From positions 475,931 through 539,930 of the forward strand of contig JAUMZK010000001.1 of the NCBI GenBank assembly GCA_030528145.1: a DNA stretch of 64,000 bases, written 5' to 3'. The translations under genes were made by a program, and so were the position numbers. The notes beneath the pieces were generated by a model. The model had not been told where the DNA came from, ran no database searches, and worked only from the letters and a program-made list of their open reading frames with translations. Source of the DNA: Actinomycetaceae bacterium. GTDB taxonomy: Bacteria > Actinomycetota > Actinomycetes > Actinomycetales > Actinomycetaceae. Positions 8,413 to 17,438 of the stretch are shown piece by piece (the stretch's first letter is position 1; every line of letters begins with the position of its first letter).

Positions 8413-9688
8413 CTACAAACGCTTCCGCATCGAATGGGGCGAGGTCGTCGGGTCCTTCCCCCAATCCCACCAACTTCACGGGCACCCCCAATTGTTTTTG
8501 TACAGAAACCACAATTCCACCTTTGGCGGAGCCATCCAGTTTTGTCAAAACAATACCCGTCAGGGGCACTACTTCGTTAAAAACTTTGGCCTGCGCCATA
8601 CTATTTTGTCCAATGGTGGCATCCAAAACCAGCAAAGTTTCCGTTATAGGAGCCTGTTTTTCAATGACGCGACGAACCTTACCCAATTCATCCATGAGCC
8701 CCGTCTTGTTTTGCAAACGCCCCGCAGTATCAACCAGCACAGTGTCACTGCCAGCTTGCTTTGCCGCCGCCACCGCATCGAACGCCACCGAAGCCGGGTC
8801 AGCGCCCTCTTTATGCGAACGCACGCACGTGGCGCCCACCCGCTGCGCCCATGTTTCCAACTGGTCCGCCGCGCCCGCACGGAAAGTATCCGCCGCCCCT
8901 AACGTGACCGTTTTGCCAGAAGCTACCAAAATGCGCGCAATTTTACCCACTGTAGTGGTTTTCCCGGTGCCGTTGACGCCCACTACTAACACCACACCGG
9001 GGTTAGCGTCCTCGCCATCTAAATTCAGCGAACGGTCCAAATTGGGGTCAACTTGTGCCAGTAGAGCGGCGCGCAAAATCTGTTTCACCCGTGCCAAATC
9101 CGTAGTGCCGTCGGCGGCAACCGCAGTTTTCAGTTCGGCAACTATCTGCTCGGTTGCCTCTACTCCAAGGTCAGCCATCAGCAAAGTATCTTCGATTTCT
9201 TCCCAGTCTGCCGCTGCTAACGTGCCTTTGCCCAGAATTGTTAGCAAAGCGTTACCGAGCGCCCCAGAGCGCGCCAACCGCGAGCGCAAACGCCGCATCC
9301 TCCGCGTTGGTTCTTCGGGAATATCGGGAGTTTCAGGGATCGCAGAAGCACTGTCTGCGTTTTCGAGCTCAGGAGTGTGCTGCTGTTCAGGTTTACTTAG
9401 TGTAGACCTGTTACTACTTTCGCGAGTTTCCGTTGCACTTTGCGTCCCACTGGGGGCAGCGCCGGTCCCACTGGGGGCGCCAAAGTCTGCACTGGTTGGC
9501 TCACTTTCTGCATTTTTGGTAGGTTCCCCGTTGGGCGTAGTGTCTTGTTGGTTTTGAGGACGATGCGCCCCATTCCCCTTCTTTTGTTGGAATCGCGCCC
9601 AAAAACCGCCGCCTACCAAAACTGCCAGACCCACGCCTACGCCGCCAAGGACGGTGGGGTCAGAAAGCCAAAGTAATAATTGCTCCAT
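8393..9688 (-). CDS. ftsY: Signal recognition particle receptor FtsY
   Basis: FtsY is the membrane-associated receptor GTPase for SRP. The 431-residue protein has an N-terminal hydrophobic segment (residues 5-30), an acidic, Ser/Thr/Pro-rich linker (~35-125), then the NG domain with P-loop GVNGTGKTTTVGKIA, DTAGRLQNK and TKLDGSAKGG. An N-terminal membrane anchor is common in actinobacterial FtsY. Its 3' end overlaps the glnD-like gene by 20 bases. ffh, its partner, is three genes downstream on the same strand. Confidence 0.97.
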   Translation of the reverse strand: MEQLLLWLSDPTVLGGVGVGLAVLVGGGFWARFQQKKGNGAHRPQNQQDTTPNGEPTKNAESEPTSADFGAPSGTGAAPSGTQSATETRESSNRSTLSKPEQQHTPELENADSASAIPETPDIPEEPTRRMRRLRSRLARSGALGNALLTILGKGTLAAADWEEIEDTLLMADLGVEATEQIVAELKTAVAADGTTDLARVKQILRAALLAQVDPNLDRSLNLDGEDANPGVVLVVGVNGTGKTTTVGKIARILVASGKTVTLGAADTFRAGAADQLETWAQRVGATCVRSHKEGADPASVAFDAVAAAKQAGSDTVLVDTAGRLQNKTGLMDELGKVRRVIEKQAPITETLLVLDATIGQNSMAQAKVFNEVVPLTGIVLTKLDGSAKGGIVVSVQKQLGVPVKLVGLGEGPDDLAPFDAEAFVDAIVAD

Positions 9689-9732
9689 GCCTTTATCTTT
9701 TCTTAAAGTAAGCTTTTAATCGATCTGGATAA

Positions 9733-10149
9733 TTACTGACCAGAGGCGCGCGAGTGATTTGCTGACGCCCAGTCTTGACCGTCCACAGCTGTAGTCCTAT
9801 CGCCGGCATTTGATGCGTGAGGACGTCTTTTTATGTGCAGTTCGTGAGCTTCTTTAAGGGTAAATTCTTTTACTTCCTGGGCTGCGTTCGCATATTGGTC
9901 AGCTTCTTTTAGGACGCTAAGAACTGTAGGTGCAGCTTGTCCTTCTGCCAAAATATCGGTCAGGTCGGTTGTTTCTGGCACCTTACTGGTCCCCAAGTTG
10001 TTGTTTTGCCACTGCGATTTGGCTTCTTGAAGCCACGTCACAATGCCGCCCTCGGGACTGTGGGTACGAATTACCACAGCAATAACTACGCCCGCTACCA
10101 ATACGGTTAGCATGAGGGCAAGAAAGGACAGCAGTAGTATCAACAGCAC
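9733..10149 (-). CDS. Small single-pass membrane protein between smc and ftsY
   Basis: A 138-residue protein from a GTG at 10149. Residues 1-28 are one strongly hydrophobic segment (LLILLLSFLALMLTVLVAGV), followed by a hydrophilic region rich in Gln, Asn, Thr and Ala. No domain is recognised. The composition is typical of short anchored proteins of unknown role found in this position in some actinobacteria. It lies 52 bases downstream of smc and 44 bases upstream of ftsY on the same strand, so it is probably cotranscribed. No strong ribosome binding site is visible. Confidence 0.65.
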   Translation of the reverse strand: MLLILLLSFLALMLTVLVAGVVIAVVIRTHSPEGGIVTWLQEAKSQWQNNNLGTSKVPETTDLTDILAEGQAAPTVLSVLKEADQYANAAQEVKEFTLKEAHELHIKRRPHASNAGDRTTAVDGQDWASANHSRASGQ

Positions 10150-10201
10150 ATCTTGATTGTGCCATATTATTGCCTTGGACTAATCCGGTGTTATAGAAGA
10201 G

Positions 10202-13200
10202 TTATGCATTCTTGACAAGCTTTTGCGATATTACTGTGGTGACACCGGCTTGCATAGTCACACCATACAGGGCATCTGCTATCTCCATAGTGCGTTTTTG
10301 GTGCGTGATAACAATTAATTGTGAGCTTTGTTGAAGTTCTTTAAACACTTCCAGTAGCCGTGCCAGGTTGGCGTCATCTAGCGCAGCTTCGACCTCGTCC
10401 ATGACGTAAAAGGGTGAGGGGCGAGCCTGGAAAATCGCTACTAACAGTGCCATTGCGGCAAGGGAGCGTTCCCCACCGGAAAGCAGCGACAACTGTTTTA
10501 CGCGTTTGCCTGCCGGTCTGGCTTCAATTTCTATGCCAGTTTCCAACATGTTTGTAGGGTCTGTCAGTACCAGGTCGCCCTCGCCCCCTGGAAACAGCAC
10601 ACCGAAAACGTGCTGGTAGGCGGCGCGCGTGTCTGCGAAAGCGGACGCGAATGCTGCACGAACTTTCCCGTCCACTGTATCGATTATTTCCAAGAGGTCA
10701 CGCCGAGACGCCTTCAGGTCTGCTAATTGGGAGGCGAGGAATTTGTGTCGCTCTTCTAAGGCAGCGTGTTGTTCTAACGCCAGTGGGTTGACTTTGCCCA
10801 GGGCGCGCAGTTCGCGTTTTGCCCGGCGCAGGCGCTTTTCTTGGGTAGCGCGCACGTAGGCTTCGCCCTCGGGATGATCGGGAGTGGGCACGGGCAAGTG
10901 CGGACCAAATTGGTCAATGAGGTCAGAAATCTGCAGCCCAAAGGTTTCGCTGGCTTTGTCAGCTACTTGCGTAAATGCGCTCTCGACCTGGGCTTTTGTC
11001 AGTTCACTTTGGTGTGCAGCAGCGGTTATGGTGTCCAGGTTTTGCCGAACTGCCTCAATTTTTTGGCGCACGGACTGTACCTGCGTGTTTTGGCTGGCGT
11101 TTTCTTTTTCGGCATTTTCACGCGCAGCAGTGGCATCTTGGAGGGCTTTTGTGGCGGCCGCTGCAGCGCTAGCAGCACGCGCTTGCAAACTGGCAATTTT
11201 CGCGTATTTTTCTTTCCGCGCGCTTTCTGCCCGCGCTACCGAACGTTGTTTTTCGAGGGCGGTGGCGGCATTTTGGCGTAGCGTGCGGGCGCGCGCGGCG
11301 AGCATCCGTTGTTGTTCTTCCCCACTTTTGAGGGCGATGCGCAAGTCCGTGGTCTTTTCGCGCTGTTCTTCAAACCTGGTGACGGCGCGCGCCAGGTCTT
11401 CTTCTAGTTCGTTTACCTCGGTTCCGGGGGCGGCTTTGGCGGCAAATTCCCGGAGGGCGTTTTCGGCTTCTTCGGCGCGGCAGGCAAATTCTTGCAATTG
11501 TTTGCGAGCGCGTGCCAATTGTGTTTGGGCGCGTTTCACTTCCCCCTGCGCGGCGTCCACTTTCGCTAATGCCCGCGCCCGCTCCTTGGCAATTTCAGCC
11601 TGGCGAGCGTCGCCCGCACGCAACTTTTCTAACGCTACTTTTGCCCCAGCTTCTGCCGTTTCTAACTGCGTCTGGGCGTTTTCCATGCGGGCGCGCAGTT
11701 CGCCTAACCGTTGTTCCGCACTGGTTGCTTTTGTGGCTGCGTCTTCCATGGCGGCTTGTATTTCGAGGACGCCCGCCCCAGGGGCGGCACCAGAGCGGCG
11801 GGCAAAGCGCCTCCCTATAGTGGCGCCCTCGGGCGTGACAAGCTGACGCACGCCCACCGGCAGTTTCGCCTGTAAGTGTGGGGCTACGACCACTCCTGCC
11901 AGTGCACGCCGTACAAAACTGGCAATCTGAGGGGTGCGGGCACGCACCAGGTGGCTTGCCCACTGCCATTTTTCCGGCAGCTGTGCATCGTCCTCGTTCC
12001 CCAAACCAGCAAAATTCCCAGTAATGCCCGTGTCCTCGCAGTCCCCTGACTTTTCCGCGTTTTCGTCCTCGGCAATAACCAGCACCACCTCTCCACTGGT
12101 GTTATCCAAGATGGTGGTAGCCACCTGGGAACCGGCAACCACTGTGGCACCGGCAAGGTCTCCCAAAATGATTCCCACGGCTTTTTCGTAACCAGGCTCA
12201 ATTTCCAGCATGGGCGCTAACGGCCCCAAGGTTTGGTGGGCTTCCAAATTAGCTTTGGCGAAGGTAGCGCTGGCCGCTAATGCGTCCCGTCGTCCCAACC
12301 AGTGTGCCACTTCGGCGCGCACTTCCGTGACTTTTTTCGTCAGTTCGCGAACTTGTTCGCGCAAATCGGTGACGGTTTCGCTGGCTTGCCGGTGTGCCTT
12401 GGCCCAGCCTTCGTCCTCAATCTTCGGAATAGGCCCCACCTGCGTCTTTGCCGCCACTAACCGGTTTTGGGCACTCTCTACAGCCGCCTCCGCGCCTTTT
12501 ACTGCGTCTTGTTCGCCCTCGTAACGGGACTTCGCGGCCGATAACCTTTGTTCCAGTTCGCCGCGCTTTTGAGCGTGGGCGCGCGCAGCGTTTTTCGTGG
12601 CAGCCAGACGCGCCGCCAGGTCGTCCCGGTTCTGCTTGGCTTCCTGGCACGCTTTTTCAGCCTGCGCCATTTTTTCCGTTAGTTGCAACACTAATTGGTG
12701 TTGTTTGGCATCAGCGGCGGTGGCGCTGGCAGCCTTTTGTTCCAATTCAACTGGATTTTCGCCGGTATACACCAGCGGTGTCTGCAGTTGAGCTTGCCTT
12801 TCGCTAGCCAGCGCCAGGGTTGAGCGCAGCCTTTCACGTACAGCCGTGAGTCGTTGCCAATTGCGCGTAAGTTCTTGAGCTTTGCCTGAATTTTCCCGTT
12901 CGCACTGCTGCAGTTTTTGCAGGGTTTGATTCAGTTCGCGCAATTCGGCACTGGCACGGTGCCGCCCGGCTTCGCTGTCTTTCGCGGCCTCTTCTAGGAC
13001 CTGAAGTTGGTCGCGCAATTTCGCGGCATCCTCGGCCAAAATCCGTGCGCTGGCATCACGCACGGTCGCCATTATTAGGTCCGCCTGACGGGCACTTTCA
13101 GCTTGGCGCGCTAAGGGACCCAATTGTTTGTTTATTTCCTGGGTGAGGTCCTCAAGGCGCGTCAAATTTGCTGCCATTGACTCCAGTTTCGCCAGCGCCC

Positions 13201-13726
13201 GCTCTTTCCTTTTGCGGTGTTTGAGGACGCCCGCCGCTTCTTCGATAAAACTTCGTCTTTCGCCTGGACTGGCTGCCAAGATTCGGTCCAGTTGACCTTG
13301 ACCGATGATGACGTGCATTTGCCGCCCCATGCCGGTGTCGGAAAGTAATTCTTGAACATCCAGTAGGCGCGCACTGACGCCATTTATGTAGTATTCGCTG
13401 CCTCCCCCACGGAACATGATGCGGCGGATTTCGACCTCACTGTAGTCAATTGGCAAAGTCCCGTCGGAATTGTCAATAGTAAGTGCCACTTCCGCGCGTC
13501 CCAGCGCGGGTCGCGCAGACGTGCCAGCAAAAATAACGTCTGCCATTTGGCTGCCGCGCAGGGTTTTGGCGCCCTGTTCGCCCATTACCCAGGCGAGGGC
13601 GTCCACAATGTTAGATTTTCCCGACCCGTTTGGACCAACTACACAGGTGATTCCTGGTTCTAGACGCAGTGAAGTCGCCGTAGCGAAAGATTTAAAACCT
13701 TTTAGCGTTAGCGACTTCAGGTACAC
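10202..13726 (-). CDS. smc: Chromosome segregation ATPase SMC
   Basis: SMC dimers with ScpA/ScpB load at parS and extrude loops to separate chromosomes. The 1174-residue protein has the N-terminal ATPase half with Walker A GPNGSGKSNIVDALAWVMG (residues ~32-50), a first coiled coil (~165-490), a hinge (~500-660, around LGPLAPMLEIEPGYEKAVG), a second coiled coil (~670-960), and the C-terminal half with signature LLSGGERSLAAMALL and Walker B FYVMDEVEAALDDAN. Start is GTG at 13726. Length is normal. smc next to ftsY is the standard actinobacterial order. Confidence 0.97.
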   Translation of the reverse strand: MYLKSLTLKGFKSFATATSLRLEPGITCVVGPNGSGKSNIVDALAWVMGEQGAKTLRGSQMADVIFAGTSARPALGRAEVALTIDNSDGTLPIDYSEVEIRRIMFRGGGSEYYINGVSARLLDVQELLSDTGMGRQMHVIIGQGQLDRILAASPGERRSFIEEAAGVLKHRKRKERALAKLESMAANLTRLEDLTQEINKQLGPLARQAESARQADLIMATVRDASARILAEDAAKLRDQLQVLEEAAKDSEAGRHRASAELRELNQTLQKLQQCERENSGKAQELTRNWQRLTAVRERLRSTLALASERQAQLQTPLVYTGENPVELEQKAASATAADAKQHQLVLQLTEKMAQAEKACQEAKQNRDDLAARLAATKNAARAHAQKRGELEQRLSAAKSRYEGEQDAVKGAEAAVESAQNRLVAAKTQVGPIPKIEDEGWAKAHRQASETVTDLREQVRELTKKVTEVRAEVAHWLGRRDALAASATFAKANLEAHQTLGPLAPMLEIEPGYEKAVGIILGDLAGATVVAGSQVATTILDNTSGEVVLVIAEDENAEKSGDCEDTGITGNFAGLGNEDDAQLPEKWQWASHLVRARTPQIASFVRRALAGVVVAPHLQAKLPVGVRQLVTPEGATIGRRFARRSGAAPGAGVLEIQAAMEDAATKATSAEQRLGELRARMENAQTQLETAEAGAKVALEKLRAGDARQAEIAKERARALAKVDAAQGEVKRAQTQLARARKQLQEFACRAEEAENALREFAAKAAPGTEVNELEEDLARAVTRFEEQREKTTDLRIALKSGEEQQRMLAARARTLRQNAATALEKQRSVARAESARKEKYAKIASLQARAASAAAAATKALQDATAARENAEKENASQNTQVQSVRQKIEAVRQNLDTITAAAHQSELTKAQVESAFTQVADKASETFGLQISDLIDQFGPHLPVPTPDHPEGEAYVRATQEKRLRRAKRELRALGKVNPLALEQHAALEERHKFLASQLADLKASRRDLLEIIDTVDGKVRAAFASAFADTRAAYQHVFGVLFPGGEGDLVLTDPTNMLETGIEIEARPAGKRVKQLSLLSGGERSLAAMALLVAIFQARPSPFYVMDEVEAALDDANLARLLEVFKELQQSSQLIVITHQKRTMEIADALYGVTMQAGVTTVISQKLVKNA

Positions 13727-13741
13727 GGCGTAACTTTCTGG

Positions 13742-14173
13742 TTAGTTCCCACTATTTTCGCCGGGGAACCAAATACCTATTTCGCGCTTTGCAGCAGCGG
13801 GCGAATCGGAACAGTGAATAATGTTTTCTATGGTTCCAGTTCCCCAGTCGCGTCCGAAGTCCCCCCGGATAGTGCCGGGCGCGGCGGTAGTGGGGTCGGT
13901 GCTGCCAGCCAGGGTGCGCATGCCTTCAATGCAGCGGTGACCTTCGACAATTATGGCAACGGCAGGACCGGACGACATGTATTGAACCAGCCCACCAAAG
14001 AATGGTTTTTCGGCGTGTTCTGCGTAATGTTCAGAAAGTTGCTCTGAGGTGGGGGTGAGGACGGACAAGGCAACCAGCTTGTACCCTTTGGCTTCGATGC
14101 GCGCGAGGATTTGTCCAGTCAGCCCACGGGCGTAGGCGTCCGGTTTTACCAGTGCGAGTGTGCGTTCTACCAT
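13742..14173 (-). CDS. ndk: Nucleoside diphosphate kinase
   Basis: A 143-residue Ndk that transfers the gamma-phosphate from ATP to other NDPs through a phosphohistidine. ALVKPDAYARGLTG at the start and the active-site NIIHCSDS with His120 are clear. The residue after the catalytic His is Cys where nearly all family members have Gly (NxxHGSDS). ATG at 14173 has GGAAGGAG upstream. It sits between folC and smc; folC-ndk adjacency is usual in actinobacteria, normally with valS upstream, but valS is 17 kb away here. Confidence 0.95.
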   Translation of the reverse strand: MVERTLALVKPDAYARGLTGQILARIEAKGYKLVALSVLTPTSEQLSEHYAEHAEKPFFGGLVQYMSSGPAVAIIVEGHRCIEGMRTLAGSTDPTTAAPGTIRGDFGRDWGTGTIENIIHCSDSPAAAKREIGIWFPGENSGN

Positions 14174-14222
14174 TATCGCTCCTTCCTTTTTTACCTAATA
14201 GGTTAGTGTATTTTGCTTGGAA

Positions 14223-15821
14223 TTAGGCGCCTTTGCGAAACAGGTCCCGCACTTCGCCCACAAATACTACGGATCCGAAAGCTATTACGGCAGAGCCGAC
14301 GAGAGCGTCACCACTGTTTTCGCTCAGTGTTACGGCTTCGTCCAGGGCTTCTGGCAGTGTTTCTGCCAGTTTTACGCGGTCTTGCCCGAAAACCTCGACG
14401 GCAATTTGCTGCATTCGCTGCAGGCTCATGGCGCGGTCGCCGCTCATTTCAACGAGGACGATTTCTGCAAGCACCGGTTCGACTTCCGCCAGTACTGCCT
14501 CCACGTCTTTGTCTCCCATGGCACTGAACACGCCGACGGGATTGCGGTAGCCCATTTCTTCAATGAGTGCTGCCAGCACTTTTGCACCGCCGGGGTTGTG
14601 TGCGGCATCTATCATGATGGTTGGCGATGCCCGCACTATTTCGGCGCGACCGGGGCTTGTTACGGCGGCAAACCCGTGCTCTACAATGAGGGGGTTTACG
14701 GGATCTCCGCCCTCGTAGGCTTCAAAAGCTGCCAACGCCACGGCCGCATTGTCGGCTTGGTGGGCGCCAAACAGTGGCACGTAGATGTCTTCGTACAAGG
14801 CGGCAGGTGTGCGCACGGAAATCAGTTGTCCGCCCACCGCGTTTTGGCGGGATACCACTTTTATGTCGGTTCCCAGTTCGCGCACGTACGCCCCCACTTC
14901 TGCCGCTTTTTGCAGCAGTATTTCGCGGGCTTCTTCGGGTTGGTGGGCGAGGACGACAACGCTGCCAGGTTTTATAATTCCGGCTTTTTCAGTGGCGATT
15001 TCCGTCAGCGTGGACCCTAACCATTTTTCGTGGTCGCGACTAATGGGCGTTATTACTTGTACTTTGGAGTCGATGGTGTTGGTGGCGTCCCACTTACCGC
15101 CCATACCTACTTCTATGACGCCGAGGTCGATGGGATAGTCTGCGAACGCGGCGTACGCCATTACTGTGAACACTTCAAAAAAGCTTAAGCGCACGCCATC
15201 TTCATCTACTAGCCCAATAATGTCTTTGACATCTTCCCACGCCCTGATAAAACTGTCAGCGCTGATGGGCTGCCCTTCTAAACTGATTCTTTCGGTCACG
15301 CTTTGCAGGTGGGGGCTAGTAAAACGCCCGGTTTTCAGACCTTGGGCGGTGGCGAGGGCGTCTATCATGCGTGCCGTCGAAGTCTTCCCGTTGGTCCCTG
15401 TAATGTGTATAGTGTCGTAGGCATTTTGGGGATCCCCCAAGTAGTAGAGCGCTTTTTGGACCCGCGCGGTAGAAGGTTGAACGTCATGTTCGGGCGCGCG
15501 TGCCTGAATCTGTTGGTAGATTTGGTGCACTTTTGCCCGCAGTTTGGCATCTTCTTGAGCGCGACGCAGCAACTGAGCGTGATCGTCCTCCGAATCTGCG
15601 GAAACTTCTTCCACTACTTCCGGCAGCGGACCGGCAAGCAGCGAAAATTCAACTAGGTTGCGGATTGCTTCAGTTTCTGCTATTGGATTTTCTACAGTTT
15701 TTTCTTCGGTGCTGTCCAAATACGGTACTAATTCCGGGTCAATCCCCCCGATTTCGCCCTTATCCAAAGATGCAAAGAATTTTTCTGCGGCGTCTTCGTT
15801 TTGCCAATTTTTGTCATTCAT
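14223..15821 (-). CDS. folC: Folylpolyglutamate/dihydrofolate synthase
   Basis: FolC ligates glutamate to dihydropteroate and folates using ATP. The P-loop is HITGTNGKTSTARMI (around residue 140), followed by the Mur-ligase fold: TSPHLQSVTERI, GVIEVGMGGKWDATN, and a C-terminal domain with IDAAHNPGGA. About 532 residues; the first ~100 are an acidic N-terminal extension beyond the usual ~430. Start choice is uncertain: GTG, TTG and ATG follow each other in frame (15827, 15824, 15821) with no good ribosome binding site. It is followed by ndk on the same strand. Confidence 0.93.
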   Translation of the reverse strand: MNDKNWQNEDAAEKFFASLDKGEIGGIDPELVPYLDSTEEKTVENPIAETEAIRNLVEFSLLAGPLPEVVEEVSADSEDDHAQLLRRAQEDAKLRAKVHQIYQQIQARAPEHDVQPSTARVQKALYYLGDPQNAYDTIHITGTNGKTSTARMIDALATAQGLKTGRFTSPHLQSVTERISLEGQPISADSFIRAWEDVKDIIGLVDEDGVRLSFFEVFTVMAYAAFADYPIDLGVIEVGMGGKWDATNTIDSKVQVITPISRDHEKWLGSTLTEIATEKAGIIKPGSVVVLAHQPEEAREILLQKAAEVGAYVRELGTDIKVVSRQNAVGGQLISVRTPAALYEDIYVPLFGAHQADNAAVALAAFEAYEGGDPVNPLIVEHGFAAVTSPGRAEIVRASPTIMIDAAHNPGGAKVLAALIEEMGYRNPVGVFSAMGDKDVEAVLAEVEPVLAEIVLVEMSGDRAMSLQRMQQIAVEVFGQDRVKLAETLPEALDEAVTLSENSGDALVGSAVIAFGSVVFVGEVRDLFRKGA

Positions 15822-15899
15822 CAACACAATGCTACGACAGCAGTGACAATAATTGGACAGCTTAATGGGTTCTCAAGAAAATCTGAAATATTAGAAAAT

Positions 15900-17273
15900 G
15901 TGACTACTAAACAAGATTTCAAGACATTACTAGTTGCCGGCTTGGCACTTTTCGCCATGTTCTTCGGAGCCGGCAACCTCATTTTCCCGACGATGATCGG
16001 GGTTCAAGCAGGTTCCGCACTGACACCTGCTATTACTGGGTTTTTGTGTACTGGCGTGGTTCTTCCCGCCCTCGCGATCGTTGCAGCAGCAACCAGTCAG
16101 ACCGGCGTGCAAGGCGCAACGGAACGGATGGGAAAGTATTTTGGGTTCACTTACACCCTAATCATTTTCCTTTCTACGGGCGTTCTTTACGCAATTCCAC
16201 GTGTTGCAACTGTGAGCTTTGAAATGTCCACTAAGCCTCACTTTCCGCGCACTGAAGGCTTGGCTCTGGGCGTTTACAGTGTTATTTTCTTTGTACTGGT
16301 GGCAGCCTTTTCTTTAAATACCGGCAAAATTCTGGACCGCATTGGTACGTGGCTGACCCCCGCTTTGTTAATCTTGATTGCGGTACTGGTGGTAATGGCT
16401 TTGTTTACGCTTTCTGCCAAAGGCGGTCAACCGGTTGCCCCTTACGACAAGCATCCGCTTCCGAACGGCATTTTGCAAGGCTACTTCACTATGGACGCGA
16501 TTGCTTCGTTCGTGTTTGGAGGCATTGTTATCGCTACTTTGCGCAACAATGGTTTTACAGAACGAGGACGCCTGTTCGGGGGCACGGTTATTGTGGGCGT
16601 TATTGCTGCCGCCTTATTGGCTATCGTTTACCTGGGTTTGGCAAACGTGGGGGCGCGCGTTGGCGACCCGAGTTTCAAAAACGGCGCTGAAGCCCTGGGC
16701 GCCGCAGCCGGGCAGATTTTTGGTGGCGCCGGACAGACAGTCTTCGGTCTGATCGTCATTTTGGCCTGCTTGACCACCGCAGTGGGGCTAGTGGGGGCGT
16801 CTGCGCACTTCTTCTGCTCTATCTTCCCAAAGATTACCCGTCCGACCATGGTGATGATCCACATTTTTATTGCTACGGCTTTCGCGAACCTCGGCTTAGA
16901 CGCAATTTTGGCAGTAGTGGCCCCCCTGAACGTCCTCATCTACCCGATAACCATCATGCTCACAGTGGTTTGTTTGTTAGATATTGCGATCCCCGGACAT
17001 CTGCACTGGGCGTACCGTTTGGGCAGTTGGGTAGCCGCACTGCTGGCAGTTGGCGATTCCATCCGCGCAATTCCTGGGCACGAACAATTCGCCCAAGGAA
17101 TATGGGAACAGTTGCCTTTGGGCCTGATCGGACTGGGCTGGATGCTGCCGGCATTCGTAGCCATGGCAATTGGTATTGGTATCGACGTGACTCAAGGTCG
17201 CACGCACATGACCCCGGAGGCTCAAAAGCGAATCCAGCCTATTGAATTTAGTGAGGTCAGTCTAGGAGAATAA
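15900..17273 (+). CDS. brnQ: Branched-chain amino acid carrier BrnQ
   Basis: A 12-TM LIVCS-family symporter for Leu, Ile and Val uptake or exchange. The N-terminus KTLLVAGLALFAMFFGAGN and the following IFPTMIGVQAGS are diagnostic. I chose the GTG at 15900 (VTTKQDFKTLL), giving 457 residues; the open frame extends to 15801 but that part is not family-like, and no strong ribosome binding site decides it. It is divergent from folC and ends at a good terminator. Confidence 0.92.
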   Translation: MTTKQDFKTLLVAGLALFAMFFGAGNLIFPTMIGVQAGSALTPAITGFLCTGVVLPALAIVAAATSQTGVQGATERMGKYFGFTYTLIIFLSTGVLYAIPRVATVSFEMSTKPHFPRTEGLALGVYSVIFFVLVAAFSLNTGKILDRIGTWLTPALLILIAVLVVMALFTLSAKGGQPVAPYDKHPLPNGILQGYFTMDAIASFVFGGIVIATLRNNGFTERGRLFGGTVIVGVIAAALLAIVYLGLANVGARVGDPSFKNGAEALGAAAGQIFGGAGQTVFGLIVILACLTTAVGLVGASAHFFCSIFPKITRPTMVMIHIFIATAFANLGLDAILAVVAPLNVLIYPITIMLTVVCLLDIAIPGHLHWAYRLGSWVAALLAVGDSIRAIPGHEQFAQGIWEQLPLGLIGLGWMLPAFVAMAIGIGIDVTQGRTHMTPEAQKRIQPIEFSEVSLGE

Positions 17274-17279
17274 CCTCCC

Positions 17280-17304
17280 AAAAGGTGCCGCAAGGCACCT
17301 TTTG
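17280..17304 (+). terminator. Rho-independent terminator after brnQ
   Basis: Perfect 10-bp stem AAAAGGTGCC / GGCACCTTTT with a GCAA tetraloop, directly after the brnQ stop and ending in a T run. Confidence 0.88.
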
Positions 17305-17438
17305 TATGCCCCACATTTCCCCTGTTCCCAAACAGTAGTCACTTTTCCGCATAATAACCACAAATAACGCCAGTTTGCACGCCGGAACAAAAACTTTATC
17401 CTGGTAGGTAGAAGTAAATTATGCAATAGGGAGAACCG

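Noticed and set aside
8406..9557. 383-codon open frame on the plus strand opposite ftsY
   Set aside because: It is antisense to a clear ftsY gene, has no family features and reflects low stop-codon density opposite GC-biased codons. The long frames opposite ffh, smc and tig are rejected for the same reason.
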